Source of the DNA: Competibacteraceae bacterium UBA3908
GTDB lineage: Bacteria > Pseudomonadota > Gammaproteobacteria > Competibacterales > Competibacteraceae
DNA length: 13,032 bases
NCBI GenBank assembly: GCA_002391525.1
Contig: DGFE01000229.1
Location: 1 to 13,032 of the forward strand
Reading direction: 5' to 3'
The position numbers were made by a program, and so were the translations under genes. The notes under the pieces are model-generated. The model was not told the origin of the DNA. It worked only from the letters and a program-made list of their open reading frames with translations, and searched no databases. This document shows, one piece after another, positions 6,950 to 13,032 of this stretch (the first letter of the stretch is position 1; every line of letters begins with the position of its first letter).

Positions 6950-8299
6950 ATGCCGATACCGCTCGATCCTTCCAGAGTGTTCGGCGCGGTCCTGCTGGCC
7001 ACGCTGGCGATGCTCTCGTTGTTGGCCGGGGTGGTGATCGGCCTGTACGGCAAGCCCTCGCAGCGGACCAACGCCATCGTCATGGCCTTCGGCACCGGCG
7101 CCCTGATCCAGGCGCTCGCCCTGGAACTGGCGTTCGAGGGCGCGCAGCGGTTGATGGTCGAGAGCGGCTTGAGCGGCATCGCCAGTTGGTTCTGGGTGGC
7201 GGCGGGCTTTACGCTGGGCGGCGTGCTGTACTATCTGAGCGACCGCCGGCTGGAGCGTTACGGCGCTGCCCTGCGGCATCCGGCGCTTGCCAAGCTGTTC
7301 CTGTCGCGCAAGCGGCGGGAGCGGTCGGCGGCGCTGCTGGCCCGGCTGGCGCGGGTGGATTTGCTGCGGTCGCTGCCACCCGAGGAAATGGAAGAGGTGC
7401 TGCTGTGCGTCCAGCCAGTGCGCGTCGCGGCTGGCGAGACGATCTTCCGGCGCGGCGAGGCCGGCGATGCGCTGTATCTGATCGACGAAGGCACGGTCAT
7501 GGTGCTCGACAACGCCGCGTCCCCCGCACCCCATGGCGCGGCGGCGGCGACCGCCCTGGCCTATCTGACCGCGGGTCAGTCCTTCGGCGAAATCGCGTTG
7601 CTGACCGGCGCGGCGCGCACCGCCACCGTGGTGGCCATCACCGACGCCGCGCTGTTGAAAATCGCCAGGGAACATTTCGATGAATTGCTGGATTGCTCCC
7701 CCCGGCTCCGTCAGGCGGTCGAAGCCCTGAACTCCCAGCGAATTCTGCGCAATGTCGCCGCCTTGCGCGGGCAGCGCGACGCCGAGGACTGGCAAAAGAT
7801 CGCGTTGGCGAACATCCAGCGCCTGAATCGGGCGGAAGAGGCGGCGCTGAGGGCAAAACACGCCGCGGCGGGGGCGCCGCTGGCGATTTTTCTCGGGGCG
7901 TTGCTCGACGGGATTCCGGAATCGGTGGTCATCGGCGCCAGTTTCGTCTCGCTCGATTCGTTCCGGTTCACGTTTCTGGCGGCGGTGTTCCTGTCGAACC
8001 TGCCGGAGGCCATCGGCAGCGCCGTCAGCATGAAACAGGCCGGTTTCGGCACCCGGCGCATCTTCGCGCTGTGGGGGATGCTCGTGCTGGCCGGCGCGCT
8101 GGCCGCCGCGCTCGGCAACGTCTTCCTCACCGACGCGCCGCCGGCGCTGCTCACCCTGGTCGGAGCCATCGCCGGCGGCGGTATTCTGGCCATGGTGTCG
8201 TCGGTGATGATGCCGGAAGCCTACGAGGATGGCGGCCCGGCCGTTGGACTGGCGACCATCGCCGGCTTTCTCGTCGCCTTCCTGTTCAATTTCGTATGA
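6950..8299 (+). CDS. ZIP-family-like metal transporter with an inserted cyclic nucleotide-binding domain
   Basis: 449 residues. Three membrane helices (about 11-31, 43-64, 77-96) are followed by a cytoplasmic insert and five more helices (about 309-333, 340-362, 370-390, 398-420, 430-448), the ZIP 3+5 plan. The insert (about 135-262) is a complete cNMP-binding domain: GETIFRRGEAGDALYLIDEG (162-181) and the phosphate cassette FGEIALLTGAARTATVVA with Glu214, Arg223, Thr224 and Ala225, the residues expected in a ligand-competent site. A charged helix (about 275-305) links back to the membrane. In the metal-site helices, DGIPE (320-324) and SNLPE (349-353) stand where HNxPE is usual, so both His are replaced while both Glu remain. 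TAG at 6944 bars a longer frame; no clear ribosome site. The stop overlaps the FkbM gene start (ATGA). A Zn/Fe/Mn transporter controlled by cAMP or a similar ligand is inference. Confidence 0.85.
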   Translation: MPIPLDPSRVFGAVLLATLAMLSLLAGVVIGLYGKPSQRTNAIVMAFGTGALIQALALELAFEGAQRLMVESGLSGIASWFWVAAGFTLGGVLYYLSDRRLERYGAALRHPALAKLFLSRKRRERSAALLARLARVDLLRSLPPEEMEEVLLCVQPVRVAAGETIFRRGEAGDALYLIDEGTVMVLDNAASPAPHGAAAATALAYLTAGQSFGEIALLTGAARTATVVAITDAALLKIAREHFDELLDCSPRLRQAVEALNSQRILRNVAALRGQRDAEDWQKIALANIQRLNRAEEAALRAKHAAAGAPLAIFLGALLDGIPESVVIGASFVSLDSFRFTFLAAVFLSNLPEAIGSAVSMKQAGFGTRRIFALWGMLVLAGALAAALGNVFLTDAPPALLTLVGAIAGGGILAMVSSVMMPEAYEDGGPAVGLATIAGFLVAFLFNFV

Positions 8300-9069
8300 A
8301 CGCCTGGAATCGCTTCGCGCAGCGGTTGGGATTGTGGCGCTCGGTGTTGATGTACCACGGCATTCCCTTCCGCCGGCGCCGGCTGTCGCGGTTTTACGGC
8401 CAGTTCATCCGCCATGGCGATCTGTGTTTCGACCTGGGCGCTCACGTCGGCAGCCGGTTGCGGGCCTGGCTGCCGCTGGGCGCGCGCATCGTGGCGGTGG
8501 AGCCGCAGCCGGCGTGCATGGCTCTGCTGCGCTGCTGGTTCGGCCATGATGCCCGCGTCACCCTGATCGAACAGGCGGTCGGGGCCGCGCCCGGCGTCGC
8601 GGACCTTTTCATCAGTTCCCGCACGCCGACCGTGACCACCCTGTCACCCGTCTGGATCGCGGCGGTACGGCAGGATCGGGCGTTCGAGCGCGTGCGCTGG
8701 GATAACCGGCTGCCGGTGACCGTCACCACCCTGGACGAACTGATCGCCCGCCACGGCGCACCGGCGTTCTGTAAAATCGATGTCGAGGGCTACGAACTGG
8801 AGGTGCTGAAAGGGCTGTCGCGACCGGTTCGGGCGCTGTCTTTTGAATATATCCCCGCCTGCCTGGAGACGGCGCGGGCCTGCGTAACGTATCTGGCGGG
8901 GCTCGGGCGCTACCAGTTCAACTGGTCGACTGGGGAATCGCATCGTCTGCGGGCGAATGCCTGGCTGGATGCGGACCGGATGTTCGGGCAACTCGACCGC
9001 CTTCGGCGGTCTGGCGGCTCCGGCGATATTTACGCCCGCCTGCCTGAAGCGGGCGAGAACCACTCATGA
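8296..9069 (+). CDS. FkbM-family SAM-dependent methyltransferase
   Basis: 257 residues with the FkbM layout. Motif I is CFDLGAHVGS (44-53), the acidic residue that would hold the SAM ribose is Glu69 in AVEP, and the family signature CKIDVEGYELEVLKGL spans 159-174, followed by LSFEY (181-185). FkbM proteins usually O-methylate sugars, polyketides or glycolipids. A basic, partly amphipathic N-terminus (residues 1-38) may contact the membrane surface. The ATG overlaps the transporter stop and the TGA overlaps the reductase start, each as ATGA, so the three are probably translated in coupled fashion. It has no ribosome site of its own. The acceptor is unknown. The family is certain; its link to the transporter or to the downstream pterin-like genes is only suggested by the overlaps. 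Confidence 0.88.
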   Translation: MNAWNRFAQRLGLWRSVLMYHGIPFRRRRLSRFYGQFIRHGDLCFDLGAHVGSRLRAWLPLGARIVAVEPQPACMALLRCWFGHDARVTLIEQAVGAAPGVADLFISSRTPTVTTLSPVWIAAVRQDRAFERVRWDNRLPVTVTTLDELIARHGAPAFCKIDVEGYELEVLKGLSRPVRALSFEYIPACLETARACVTYLAGLGRYQFNWSTGESHRLRANAWLDADRMFGQLDRLRRSGGSGDIYARLPEAGENHS

Positions 9070-10016
9070 ACGTTCCAGACCGGCTCTCCCCGCCCTCGAC
9101 CGAAACGACCATCGGCCCGGAACTGGCGTGGCCGCTGCTGCTGGAATGGCGCCGCCAAGCGCGGTTGCTGGAGTCGCTGCCCGAGCGCCTCGGCCTGGGG
9201 CTGGATGCGCAGGGCCAGCCGAACGTCGCTCCAGCCGATGATCGATTCACGTTGCTGGAAGTCGCCGCCGACGGTTCCTGGACCGCCAGGATTCCGGTGA
9301 CCGCAACCAGCGCCGAATGGTTCGACCTGTATCTGCCGCTGGCGCTGGCCGGTCGCGGTCGACCGTTCACGGTGGCGCATCTGGGGCAAAGCCTGGACGG
9401 GCGCATCGCCACCGTGGAAGGCGCGTCCTGCTATGTCAACGGCCCGGAGAACCTGACCCACCTGCACCGGATGCGCGCGTTGTGCGATGCGGTCGTGGTC
9501 GGCGCGGGTACGGTGGAATGCGACAATCCGCGACTGACCACTCGCCGGGTGGCGGGTCCCAATCCGGTACGGGTGATTCTCGATCCGTGCCGCCGCCTCG
9601 CCGCCGATCACGGCGTGTTTCAGGATCGGACTGCGCCCACGCTGCTGATTTGTGAGGAAAAATTTGTCGATCAAGTCGAACCGGGCCGCAGTGGGATCAT
9701 CGGCGTGCCCCGCCACGGTCGGCGTCTGAACCTGAGCGCGGCGGTCGAGCGACTGCACGCCCGTGGTTTGTTCGGGATTTTCGTGGAGGGCGGCGGGCTG
9801 ACCGTGTCGACCTTCCTGGAGCAGGGGTTGCTGGACCGACTGCAAATCACGGTGGCACCGCTGATCATCGGTTCCGGTCGGCCAGGCATCACCCTGCCGC
9901 CGATTCGGGATTTGGGCCAGGGCTTGCGTCCCCGCCACCGCCGTTATGTCATGGGCGAGGATGTGCTGTTCGATTGTCGGTTGGGGGATCAGCTTTGGGC
10001 GAACAAATCCCAGTGA
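9066..10016 (+). CDS. RibD C-terminal/DHFR-fold reductase with N-terminal extension
   Basis: 316 residues. Residues about 100-305 match the reductase half of RibD, which uses NADPH to reduce the ribose of a pyrimidine intermediate in riboflavin synthesis. GQSLDGRIA (107-115), NGPENLTHLHRMRALCDAVVVGAGTV (125-150, the core substrate and cofactor segment), DNPRLTTR (153-160), FVEGGG (239-244) and the APLIIGSG turn (264-271) are all present. The deaminase half of classic RibD is absent. In its place is a ~95-residue extension with no domain I recognise (W22, W28, W72 and W85 are noticeable). A stand-alone reductase of this fold may act on riboflavin, pterin or other aminopyrimidine compounds. Start ATG overlaps the FkbM stop. 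Its last 28 bp overlap, tail to tail, the end of the opposite-strand methyltransferase gene. Not enough to call it a riboflavin gene. Confidence 0.85.
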   Translation: MNVPDRLSPPSTETTIGPELAWPLLLEWRRQARLLESLPERLGLGLDAQGQPNVAPADDRFTLLEVAADGSWTARIPVTATSAEWFDLYLPLALAGRGRPFTVAHLGQSLDGRIATVEGASCYVNGPENLTHLHRMRALCDAVVVGAGTVECDNPRLTTRRVAGPNPVRVILDPCRRLAADHGVFQDRTAPTLLICEEKFVDQVEPGRSGIIGVPRHGRRLNLSAAVERLHARGLFGIFVEGGGLTVSTFLEQGLLDRLQITVAPLIIGSGRPGITLPPIRDLGQGLRPRHRRYVMGEDVLFDCRLGDQLWANKSQ

Positions 10017-10804
10017 CCGACGTACAGCCGTGAATCGCCCCGCTCGATCAGAAGGCGGCGCTGCGCCGACCAGTCATCGAGCCAGCCAACCGCTTCGGGA
10101 TCGAGTTGCCGGACGGCTTCGACCCAACCTTCCAGTAGCGCCGTTTGCAGCGCGGCGTGTTGCGATCCCAGCCGCCACGGACTGGGCCGCAGCATCACCC
10201 AATAGCCCAGCTTCCGCAGCAGGATGGCCAGCATGGCGGAGGCGTCGGGACCCAGCGCCGGGCCAAAGCCCTTGTCGGTCCGCTGATGACGGTTCACCCA
10301 TTCGCGCACGCGCTCGTCGCCGGCCAGCGCAGGCTCCCACACGATGGCGCCGTCGTAGCTGAGCGTGATGAAAACCGCCGCCCGCCATTCCCGACAACTC
10401 CGGGCGAGGCGTTCCAGCCAGGCCGCCGATACCAGGTCGATCAGGGCCGAGGCGGTGACCAAGCGCACGTCCGGGGGATTCAGCCGTTCCCAGTCGTGGA
10501 CCAGATCCAGCAGCCGCCATTCCAGGGCCGGATCGACCCCCCGTTCCGTCATCCACCGTCGCGGCAGGCCATCGCCTCGCGCCAGCAGGGTCGGGTCGTG
10601 ATCCACCAGTAGCCAGTGCTGTTCGCCACCCAGCACGGGAGCCAGAAATCGAACGTTGGCCCCCGTGCCGCTGCCCAAATCCAGCACGGACAACCGACCG
10701 TGCCGCTGACGCCAGGCCCGTAATTCGGCGGTCAGTTCGGGATCGCGGGAAACCGCGTCCACCGGTTCGCGAAGTTCGAGCCAGTCCGCCGGGAAGCCGG
10801 TCAT
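9989..10804 (-). CDS. Class I SAM-dependent methyltransferase
   Basis: 271 residues with a Rossmann-type SAM site: SVLDLGSGTGANVRFL (39-54) is motif I, and VDHD (67-70) supplies the acidic residue for the ribose. A third strand is likely around LVTASALIDLVS (115-126), the usual post-II/motif IV area. The C-terminal half (about 150-271) is rich in Trp and Arg and may hold the acceptor site; I recognise no known specificity there. ATG at 10804 overlaps the TGA of the glycosyltransferase gene (ATGA), so the two are probably coupled. Its 3' end overlaps the opposite-strand reductase by 28 bp. Adjacent glycosyltransferase and methyltransferase genes suggest they modify the same small molecule, which is inference. 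Confidence 0.85.
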   Translation of the reverse strand: MTGFPADWLELREPVDAVSRDPELTAELRAWRQRHGRLSVLDLGSGTGANVRFLAPVLGGEQHWLLVDHDPTLLARGDGLPRRWMTERGVDPALEWRLLDLVHDWERLNPPDVRLVTASALIDLVSAAWLERLARSCREWRAAVFITLSYDGAIVWEPALAGDERVREWVNRHQRTDKGFGPALGPDASAMLAILLRKLGYWVMLRPSPWRLGSQHAALQTALLEGWVEAVRQLDPEAVGWLDDWSAQRRLLIERGDSRLYVGHWDLFAQS

Positions 10805-11853
10805 CGCGCCGCCACCGCGTCGAGCGTCGCGGCGAATCGAGCGCAGACGGTGGGCCAGTCGGGCAAGGTCCGGCGGGCCGCGCGAGCGCCCGCCGCGAGC
10901 CGCTGGCGCAGTTCCGGTTCGGTCAGCACCCGCGCCAGGGCGTCGGCCAGCGCCGCCTCGGCGCCGGGCGGGACCAGCAGCCCCGCGTCCGCCGGCACCG
11001 TGTCGGGAATCGCCCCGGCGGTGGTGCTGATGATCGGCAAGCCACGGGCGAGTGCCTCGGCCAGCACCATGCCGTAGCCTTCGTACCAGGAGGCCAGGAC
11101 GAATACATCCGCCTGCCGGTAGCGGACCGCCAGCGCGACCGCGTCCAGTTCACCCAGCAACTCGACGCGGTCCGTCAGTTCCAGCGCCGCCAGCAGCGCG
11201 CGCAACGCGGTGGCGGTAGTCGGGTCGAGGGCGTCGCTGCCCGCGCAGCGCAGCCGCCAGGGCAGGCGCCTGAGCCGCGCCAGCGCCCGAAACAGCACGG
11301 CGTGACCCTTGCGGGGGGTCAGGCTGGCCGCGCAGAGCAACGCCAGTTCCACGCCGCCCGACCCCTCCGCGAGTGGAGCGGGATCGGTGCCGGGCGGGAC
11401 CACGGTGCGGTGTTCGGGAGAAACGCCGTAAGCGGTCAGTTCCCGCGCCGTGTTGGGACTGGTGACGATCACGTGGCGGACGTGACGCAACGCCTCGCGT
11501 TCGCTGACATGGAGTTGCTGGCGCAGCGTCTCGTCGAGGCCGGTTTCCAGTGCCAGCGGATGATGGACCAGCCCGACCAGCCGCAGCCGCTCCCGATGCA
11601 GGGCGACGGTTTCGGGCATTGCCCCCAGCGCCAGACCGTCGATGACCGCCAGTGTTCCTTCCGGCAGCGCGGCCAGCACCGCATCGGCTTCACTCAGCGC
11701 CGCCGGCGTCGGCATCGGGAACGAACCATCGAGACGGTGCGATTCGACCCGCCAGCCCAGCGCCGTCAGTCCGGCCATGATCCGGCGGTCGTAGAGGTAG
11801 CCGCCGGTCCGGGTATCCGGATCGCCGGGAATCAGGAAGTGCGCCGATTTCAT
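10801..11853 (-). CDS. Family 4 glycosyltransferase (GT-B fold)
   Basis: 350 residues; transfers a sugar from a nucleotide-sugar donor with retention, in the cytoplasm. The N-terminal half has GGYLYDRR near 17-24, which fits the acceptor domain loop, and VHHPLALE (96-103). The donor domain holds TPRKG (179-183, Arg181 and Lys182 that contact the diphosphate) and the EX7E signature Glu258 and Glu266 in WYEGYGMVLAEALARGLP, followed by an AIPD turn (281-284). Length and motifs are complete and there is no signal or transmembrane segment. The start ATG at 11853 has no clear ribosome site. Upstream is a 427-bp gap, then the PTPS-fold gene on the same strand; downstream the methyltransferase overlaps by 4 bp. 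Acceptor unknown; in this setting a small metabolite is as likely as a glycolipid. Confidence 0.9.
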   Translation of the reverse strand: MKSAHFLIPGDPDTRTGGYLYDRRIMAGLTALGWRVESHRLDGSFPMPTPAALSEADAVLAALPEGTLAVIDGLALGAMPETVALHRERLRLVGLVHHPLALETGLDETLRQQLHVSEREALRHVRHVIVTSPNTARELTAYGVSPEHRTVVPPGTDPAPLAEGSGGVELALLCAASLTPRKGHAVLFRALARLRRLPWRLRCAGSDALDPTTATALRALLAALELTDRVELLGELDAVALAVRYRQADVFVLASWYEGYGMVLAEALARGLPIISTTAGAIPDTVPADAGLLVPPGAEAALADALARVLTEPELRQRLAAGARAARRTLPDWPTVCARFAATLDAVAAR

Positions 11854-11940
11854 GTGCGAATTTTCGCGGGAAGCCCAAGCTACAGGGGTTCGTATTATTG
11901 AAGGGATGGGAATTGAGGCGGAGGCGCCAAACGCCTTTCC

Positions 11941-11990
11941 AACTCGTTAGTCTTTTATTGTAATAGCAATTTTATCCAATACTTAGGACA
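11941..11990 (-). promoter_or_regulatory. AT-rich island that may hold the glycosyltransferase promoter
   Basis: This 50-base stretch is strongly AT-rich in an otherwise GC-rich window. On the minus strand it contains two -10-like hexamers, TACAAT (11962-11957) and TAAAAT (11974-11969), about 100-120 bases before the glycosyltransferase start. No well-spaced -35 box was found for either, so this is only a likely promoter zone. The surrounding 427-bp gap (11854-12280) holds otherwise only the glycoside hydrolase scrap and a small hairpin. Confidence 0.3.
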
Positions 11991-12148
11991 AACCACGAGC
12001 ATCCAACCATCCGCTGGGATACTGGGACAGCAATGCGCGGAAATGGGCGGTTGCCGATGGTGAGTACCGGGTCTATGTCGGCAAGTCGGCGACCGACATC
12101 GTGCTCGACGACGAGATAACCGTGCGCACGCCGCGTGGTCGTCGTTGA
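11987..12148 (+). pseudogene. 3' remnant of a family 3 glycoside hydrolase (Fn3-like C-terminal domain)
   Basis: The plus strand is open from just after TAG at 11984 to TGA at 12148 (53 codons). From about 12014 it reads LGYWDSNARKWAVADGEYRV, then YVGKSATDIVLDDEITVR. This matches the end of GH3 beta-glucosidases, whose Fn3-like C-terminal domain typically finishes with a YWD...W...GxYxVxVGxSSxDI pattern. A full gene would need some 650 more codons upstream, but that space is a short AT-rich spacer and then the opposite-strand glycosyltransferase gene. The upstream frame is closed by the TAG. No start with ribosome site is present, so it should make no protein. It is probably a leftover from a deletion or rearrangement. 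Confidence 0.6.
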
Positions 12149-12259
12149 GGCGACGATCAGGACGACTGAGGCGCGTCAGGAGCTTGGAAATGGCGCGGTC
12201 TGGTTCAGTCGGACCGGATCGCGCGCCTCGAAACAACACATACGCATGGACAGCCCGCC

Positions 12260-12277
12260 AGGCGTCGGGACGCGCCT
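12260..12277 (-). terminator. Small hairpin just after the PTPS-fold gene
   Basis: AGGCG (12260-12264) pairs with CGCCT (12273-12277) around an 8-base loop, 3 bases beyond the PTPS-fold stop. There is no T run on the minus strand, so it would be a weak terminator or merely an mRNA-end stem. Confidence 0.2.
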
Positions 12278-12280
12278 CCT

Positions 12281-12685
12281 TCAGGCGAGCGGTCCTTCAT
12301 AGGCCGCCCAGGCGACATGGGATTCGCGCAGGGTGACTCGCATGGAAGCGAGTCCGGCGGCGTTGGGTCCCAATTGGCCGTCCTCGATCCGGGCCGCGAC
12401 GCGGTCGAAGATTTCCCGCGCCAGGAATTCCGTGGTGGTGTTGCGACCCGTGAATTCCGGCATCTCGTCGAGATTGCGGTAATTCAGTTGGTCCAGCACC
12501 GCGCGCAGGCAGTCGCCGAGCTTGCCGATGTCCGCCACCACGCCGTCCGGGTCCAGGTCGGGACGACGCAGTTCCAGATCGACGACGTAGGTCGCGCCGT
12601 GCAGGCCTTGGGCGGGACCGAAGGTTTCTCCCCGCAAACCATGGGCGATCATGAAGTGATCACGGACGCAGACGGTGTACATCAT
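12281..12685 (-). CDS. PTPS/QueD-fold protein (6-pyruvoyl/6-carboxy-tetrahydropterin synthase superfamily) with altered active site
   Basis: 134 residues, the length of a QueD-type T-fold protein. Family members turn dihydroneopterin triphosphate into a tetrahydropterin with a Zn site of three His and a Cys-Asp-His relay. Here FMIAH gives His15 and LHGATY gives His29, but the third ligand of the usual HGH is Ala31. The catalytic Cys, four residues before HGH, is Ala25. The usual LDH is LNYRNL, so Asp and His become Asn68 and Tyr69. Glu121 (RESH), which holds the pterin ring in the family, is kept, as is NTTTEFLA (82-89) in place of PTxExLA. So the fold and probably pterin-ring pocket are kept, but standard catalysis looks impossible. 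MMYTV start: ATG at 12685, with AAGG 10 bases before. The dehydrogenase gene lies upstream on the same strand, 83 bp away. Confidence 0.82.
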   Translation of the reverse strand: MMYTVCVRDHFMIAHGLRGETFGPAQGLHGATYVVDLELRRPDLDPDGVVADIGKLGDCLRAVLDQLNYRNLDEMPEFTGRNTTTEFLAREIFDRVAARIEDGQLGPNAAGLASMRVTLRESHVAWAAYEGPLA

Positions 12686-12700
12686 GATGGCTTGACCTTA

Positions 12701-12733
12701 GGGTTGGGAAGGTGGGGTAGCGGGTTGTCGGGG
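12701..12733 (+). other. G-quadruplex-like G-run array before the PTPS-fold gene
   Basis: The plus strand carries five runs, GGG, GGG, GGGG, GGG and GGGG, with loops of 2, 5, 4 and 5 bases. This meets the usual quadruplex pattern. It lies 16-48 bases upstream of the minus-strand PTPS-fold start, so the G-rich strand is the template strand. GC-rich genomes contain such patterns by chance, so function is open. Confidence 0.4.
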
Positions 12734-12768
12734 CGAGTATACAGACGGATGGCGACGGGAGCGCGCCC

Positions 12769-13032
12769 CTACCCGGCGTAGGCGATGCGGTGGCAGAGTA
12801 CGCCGCGCGGATCACGGCTTAACTCGGCCATGACGCGCGGCAGTTCGGCGAACGGGCTTTCGCCGCTGATGAGGGCATCCAGGATCGGATCGTCCAAGAA
12901 TTCCATTACAGTAGCCATGCGCCGCCGCCGGTCCCAGCGGGCGCGCTGCGCGGCGGCGACATGGCCGACCTGAGAGCTACGGACGATCAGCCGCTTGGCG
13001 TGAAAATCTTCGCCCAGCGGCAGGCTGACCGA
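12769..13032 (-). CDS. Zinc-type (MDR) alcohol dehydrogenase-like protein, C-terminal end (5' end outside window)
   Basis: The minus-strand frame is open from the window edge to TAG at 12771-12769, giving 87 residues. The fragment begins SVSLPLGEDFHAKRL, continues IVRSSQVGHVA (16-26), then RARWDRRRR (30-38), and ends with a helix and FAELPRVMAEL...CHRIAY. This looks like the end of a medium-chain dehydrogenase: a beta strand (RLIVRSSQVG) followed by the two C-terminal helices with an E-L-P segment before the terminal strand. The catalytic zinc ligands and Rossmann motif would lie outside the window, so neither metal nor cofactor use can be checked. It is transcribed toward the PTPS-fold gene and may be the upstream gene of that operon. 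Family call is moderately sure. Confidence 0.65.
   Translation of the reverse strand, partial: SVSLPLGEDFHAKRLIVRSSQVGHVAAAQRARWDRRRRMATVMEFLDDPILDALISGESPFAELPRVMAELSRDPRGVLCHRIAYAG

Noticed and set aside
11922..11936. Hairpin AGGCG-CCAAA-CGCCT as a terminator
   Set aside because: The stem is only 5 bp, neither strand has a following T run, and no gene ends there.
11955..12239. A 94-codon minus-strand open frame in the cluster gap
   Set aside because: It is antisense to the GH3-like remnant, has low-complexity Arg/Pro/Ser composition, and lacks a ribosome site.

Overview
The window is a GC-rich, gene-dense piece of a bacterial chromosome. A soluble transhydrogenase (SthA), a PilU-type type IV pilus ATPase and an OpgG/OpgD-family periplasmic glucan protein together point to a gammaproteobacterium. 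I cannot name the genus from sequence alone. No rRNA, tRNA, CRISPR array, insertion sequence or phage gene was seen.

Layout. (1) 1-1448, plus strand: the C-terminal part of an FAD-dependent oxidoreductase, overlapping an aldo/keto reductase. (2) 1481-5214, minus strand: a tight three-gene unit, sthA then pilU then a class I aminotransferase, with a candidate promoter at 5289-5317 and an 8-bp perfect hairpin in the sthA leader. (3) 5484-6770, plus strand: a secreted, short and divergent OpgG/MdoG-family protein. (4) 6950-10016, plus strand: three genes joined by ATGA overlaps. They are a ZIP-like transporter with a cyclic-nucleotide-binding domain inserted between its membrane halves, an FkbM-type methyltransferase, and a RibD C-terminal-type reductase with an N-terminal extension. 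(5) 9989-11853, minus strand: a class I SAM methyltransferase and a family 4 glycosyltransferase, overlapping by 4 bp; the methyltransferase 3' end overlaps the reductase 3' end by 28 bp. (6) 11854-12280: a 427-bp gap holding an AT-rich island and a plus-strand scrap of a family 3 glycoside hydrolase C-terminus. (7) 12281-13032, minus strand: a PTPS/QueD-fold protein and, cut by the window edge, the C-terminus of a zinc-type alcohol dehydrogenase-like protein.

The most interesting region is 9066-13032. A pterin-synthase-fold protein whose catalytic Cys, Asp and His and one zinc His all appear replaced lies with a dehydrogenase, a glycosyltransferase, a SAM methyltransferase and a RibD/DHFR-fold reductase. 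This combination would suit synthesis or decoration of a pterin-like or other small metabolite, perhaps glycosylated and methylated. That role is inference; no product can be read from the sequence. The second novelty is the ZIP-cNMP fusion, which suggests a metal transporter gated or tuned by a cyclic nucleotide.
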